In this document: piece by piece, positions 4,054-5,094 of the stretch
Numbering within the stretch: position 1 is the first letter of the stretch
Layout of the letters: the number at the start of each line of letters is the position of its first letter
Source of the DNA: Thermoflexales bacterium
Lineage (GTDB): Bacteria > Chloroflexota > Anaerolineae > S140-20
Assembly (NCBI GenBank): GCA_015484715.1
Contig: WFUY01000140.1
Coordinates: forward strand, 1-5,094
Length of the DNA stretch: 5,094 nt
Reading direction: 5' to 3'
The notes under the pieces: model-generated
The model's input: the letters and a program-made list of their open reading frames with translations, nothing else
Databases searched by the model: none
Told to the model about the DNA's origin: nothing
Program-made: the position numbers and the translations under genes

Positions 4054-4082
4054 TTGACAATTAGGCCGATATGCGTTAAACT
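4054..4082 (+). promoter_or_regulatory. Promoter of the sugar ABC permease gene
   Basis: A perfect TTGACA (4054-4059) is followed after 17 nt by TAAACT (4077-4082), which matches TATAAT at four of six positions. Transcription would start near 4089, giving a leader of about 60 nt. A TAGGCCGAT repeat copy lies in the spacer and another repeat copy abuts the -35, both fitting places for a repressor. This is the strongest promoter candidate in the window. Confidence 0.68.
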
Positions 4083-4147
4083 CAGGACAACTGAAGAGCA
4101 AGTCTGGTATCAGTCGCCGGTTCAGCATCCGCCCGAAAGGACAGGCT

Positions 4148-5094
4148 ATGACCTCCTACACCCGGACGACGCCAGCCGTGGCCCGTCAGGGGCTGTTGAC
4201 GGGCCGCACGAAGCGACGCCTTCAGGAAAACCTCCTCGCCTACCTCTTCATCAGCCCCGCGACGCTCATCACCCTGACCTTTGGCCTTTTGCCCGTCCTC
4301 TACGCCGTCTACGTCAGCCTCCACAAGTGGCGGGTCAAGAAAGGGGCTTTCCTAGGATTCCGGCACTACCTGAGGGCTCTGGGCGAGCCCCGAGGCTTCG
4401 CCATCTTCATCTTGGGGCTCCTCCTCCTGCTCCTGGCCTGGTGGGTGTGGCGTCGGGCGACCCAGGCCGCCTCCGACCGACGTCTCATCTTCGGCCTGAT
4501 TACCGCCATCTTCCTGATGGCCGCCGGCTGGGCCGTGTGGACGGGGTTCCCGGTGATGCTGGAGACGGGGGACATCCGGCTCTTCCGGGCCATCTCCGTC
4601 ACCGTCTTCTACTCCGTTGGCACCGTGCCCGTCCAGTTGTCCATCGCTCTAGTTCTGGCCTACCTCCTTTTCCAAAACGTGCGCGGCCAGGACTTCTACC
4701 GGATGGTCTACTTCATGACCTACGTGACGCCGGTCGTCGCCTCGGCCGCCGTCTTCCGGGGCATCGTCTTCACCCCCCGCGATGAGGGGTTGGCCAACCT
4801 CTTCCTGAGCGCCATCGGCCTGCCCACGATGAAGTGGCTCTACGAGCCCAAGGGGGTCAACCTGGTCCTGACCAACCTGGCGGGGTTGGAGATCCCCAGC
4901 TGGCTGGGCGGTCCCAGCCTGGCCCTCGTCTCGGTGATGCTCTACAACATCTGGGTCTTCGTCGGTTACGACGCGGTGATCTTCCTGGCGGGACTGGGGA
5001 ACATCCCCGCCGAGCTCTACGAAGCGGCCAAGATTGACGGGGCCGGACGGTGGGCGCTCTTCCGCCACATCACCCTGCCCCTCCTCTCCCCCAC
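4148..5094 (+). CDS. Sugar ABC transporter permease, MalF/UgpA type (3' end outside window)
   Basis: The first 315 residues of an inner-membrane permease subunit of a carbohydrate ABC importer (CUT1-like). It would pair with a second permease, a binding protein and an ATPase outside the window. A basic N-tail leads to helix 1 (29-57). The core resumes at 149-175 ([25 protein letters not shown] in part), then 186-207, and 257-283. The ATPase-coupling EAA loop is intact: E292-A-A, G298, I308 and L310-P311. Two oddities stand out. Residues 84-134 add two membrane helices around a basic loop (102-112) where family members have a short periplasmic stretch. Residues 235-256 also look inserted after WLYEP. 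ATG 4148 has AAAGGA at 4136-4141, 6 nt upstream. Another frame open at 4027-4785 overlaps it and is not coding. The gene is cut by the window end; the sugar is unknown. Confidence 0.93.
   Translation, partial: MTSYTRTTPAVARQGLLTGRTKRRLQENLLAYLFISPATLITLTFGLLPVLYAVYVSLHKWRVKKGAFLGFRHYLRALGEPRGFAIFILGLLLLLLAWWVWRRATQAASDRRLIFGLITAIFLMAAGWAVWTGFPVMLETGDIRLFRAISVTVFYSVGTVPVQLSIALVLAYLLFQNVRGQDFYRMVYFMTYVTPVVASAAVFRGIVFTPRDEGLANLFLSAIGLPTMKWLYEPKGVNLVLTNLAGLEIPSWLGGPSLALVSVMLYNIWVFVGYDAVIFLAGLGNIPAELYEAAKIDGAGRWALFRHITLPLLSP

Larger units (their letters stand above)
3866..4070. repeat. Paired direct repeats flanking the intergenic inverted repeats
   Basis: TAGGCCGAT occurs exactly at 3866-3874 and 4062-4070. 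A second pair also lies in the same direction: ATCACC-GGCCTGAAC (3873-3887) and ATCACCAGGCCCGAAC (4036-4051), differing by one indel and one substitution. The right-hand copies sit against and inside the promoter at 4054-4082. They could be regulator sites or traces of a duplication. Confidence 0.6.

Noticed and set aside
4027..4785. 252-codon plus-strand open frame across the ABC promoter
   Set aside because: Its translation is Pro/Arg/His-rich with no membrane segments. The frame from ATG 4148 encodes a clear permease with an EAA loop.
1..5094. tRNA, rRNA or riboswitch genes
   Set aside because: No tRNA cloverleaf pattern, rRNA core sequence or known riboswitch core was recognised by eye. 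A covariance-model search could not be run.

Overview
The window is GC-rich bacterial DNA with densely packed genes, all on the + strand. Nothing in it names the organism outright. The mix fits a deep-branching, possibly thermophilic Chloroflexota-like bacterium: a YruB-type glutaredoxin, a lone groES, a MerR regulator of the FtsR/Rv1828 architecture, short-period purine/pyrimidine repeats between genes, and a sugar ABC permease with insertions. That assignment is inference. Bases 1-24 are not genomic: they match the Illumina Nextera read-1 adapter, so the left edge is an untrimmed contig end.

Region 1 (25-903) looks like a two-gene stress unit. Overlapping ECF-type and housekeeping-type promoter candidates (107-152) precede a glutaredoxin-like protein (208-465) and the co-chaperonin GroES (569-844, with no groEL beside it). 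A good intrinsic terminator (872-903) closes the unit.

Region 2 (904-3854) begins with a 7-8 bp period repeat tract. It then carries thioredoxin reductase trxB, a MerR-type regulator whose GTG start lies inside trxB, a second repeat tract with 8 bp period, and two small overlapping membrane proteins. These two are homologous half-size permeases of the DUF318/ArsP-like superfamily. Their loop charges suggest they insert in opposite orientations and form one heteromeric transporter.

Region 3 (3855-5094) has a 293 bp intergenic region full of nested inverted and direct repeats, which may be a MITE-like element or an operator array. A strong promoter candidate (perfect TTGACA, 17 bp spacer) follows. 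It leads into the 5' part of a MalF/UgpA-type sugar ABC transporter permease that runs off the window.

The glutaredoxin and TrxB could act together, with TrxB recycling the redoxin in a cell that may lack glutathione. GroES shares the stress theme. The permease pair and the ABC permease are separate transport functions. The most unusual items are the split permease pair with apparently opposite topology, the nested repeat element before the ABC gene, the period-7/8 intergenic repeats, and the extra membrane hairpin in the ABC permease.
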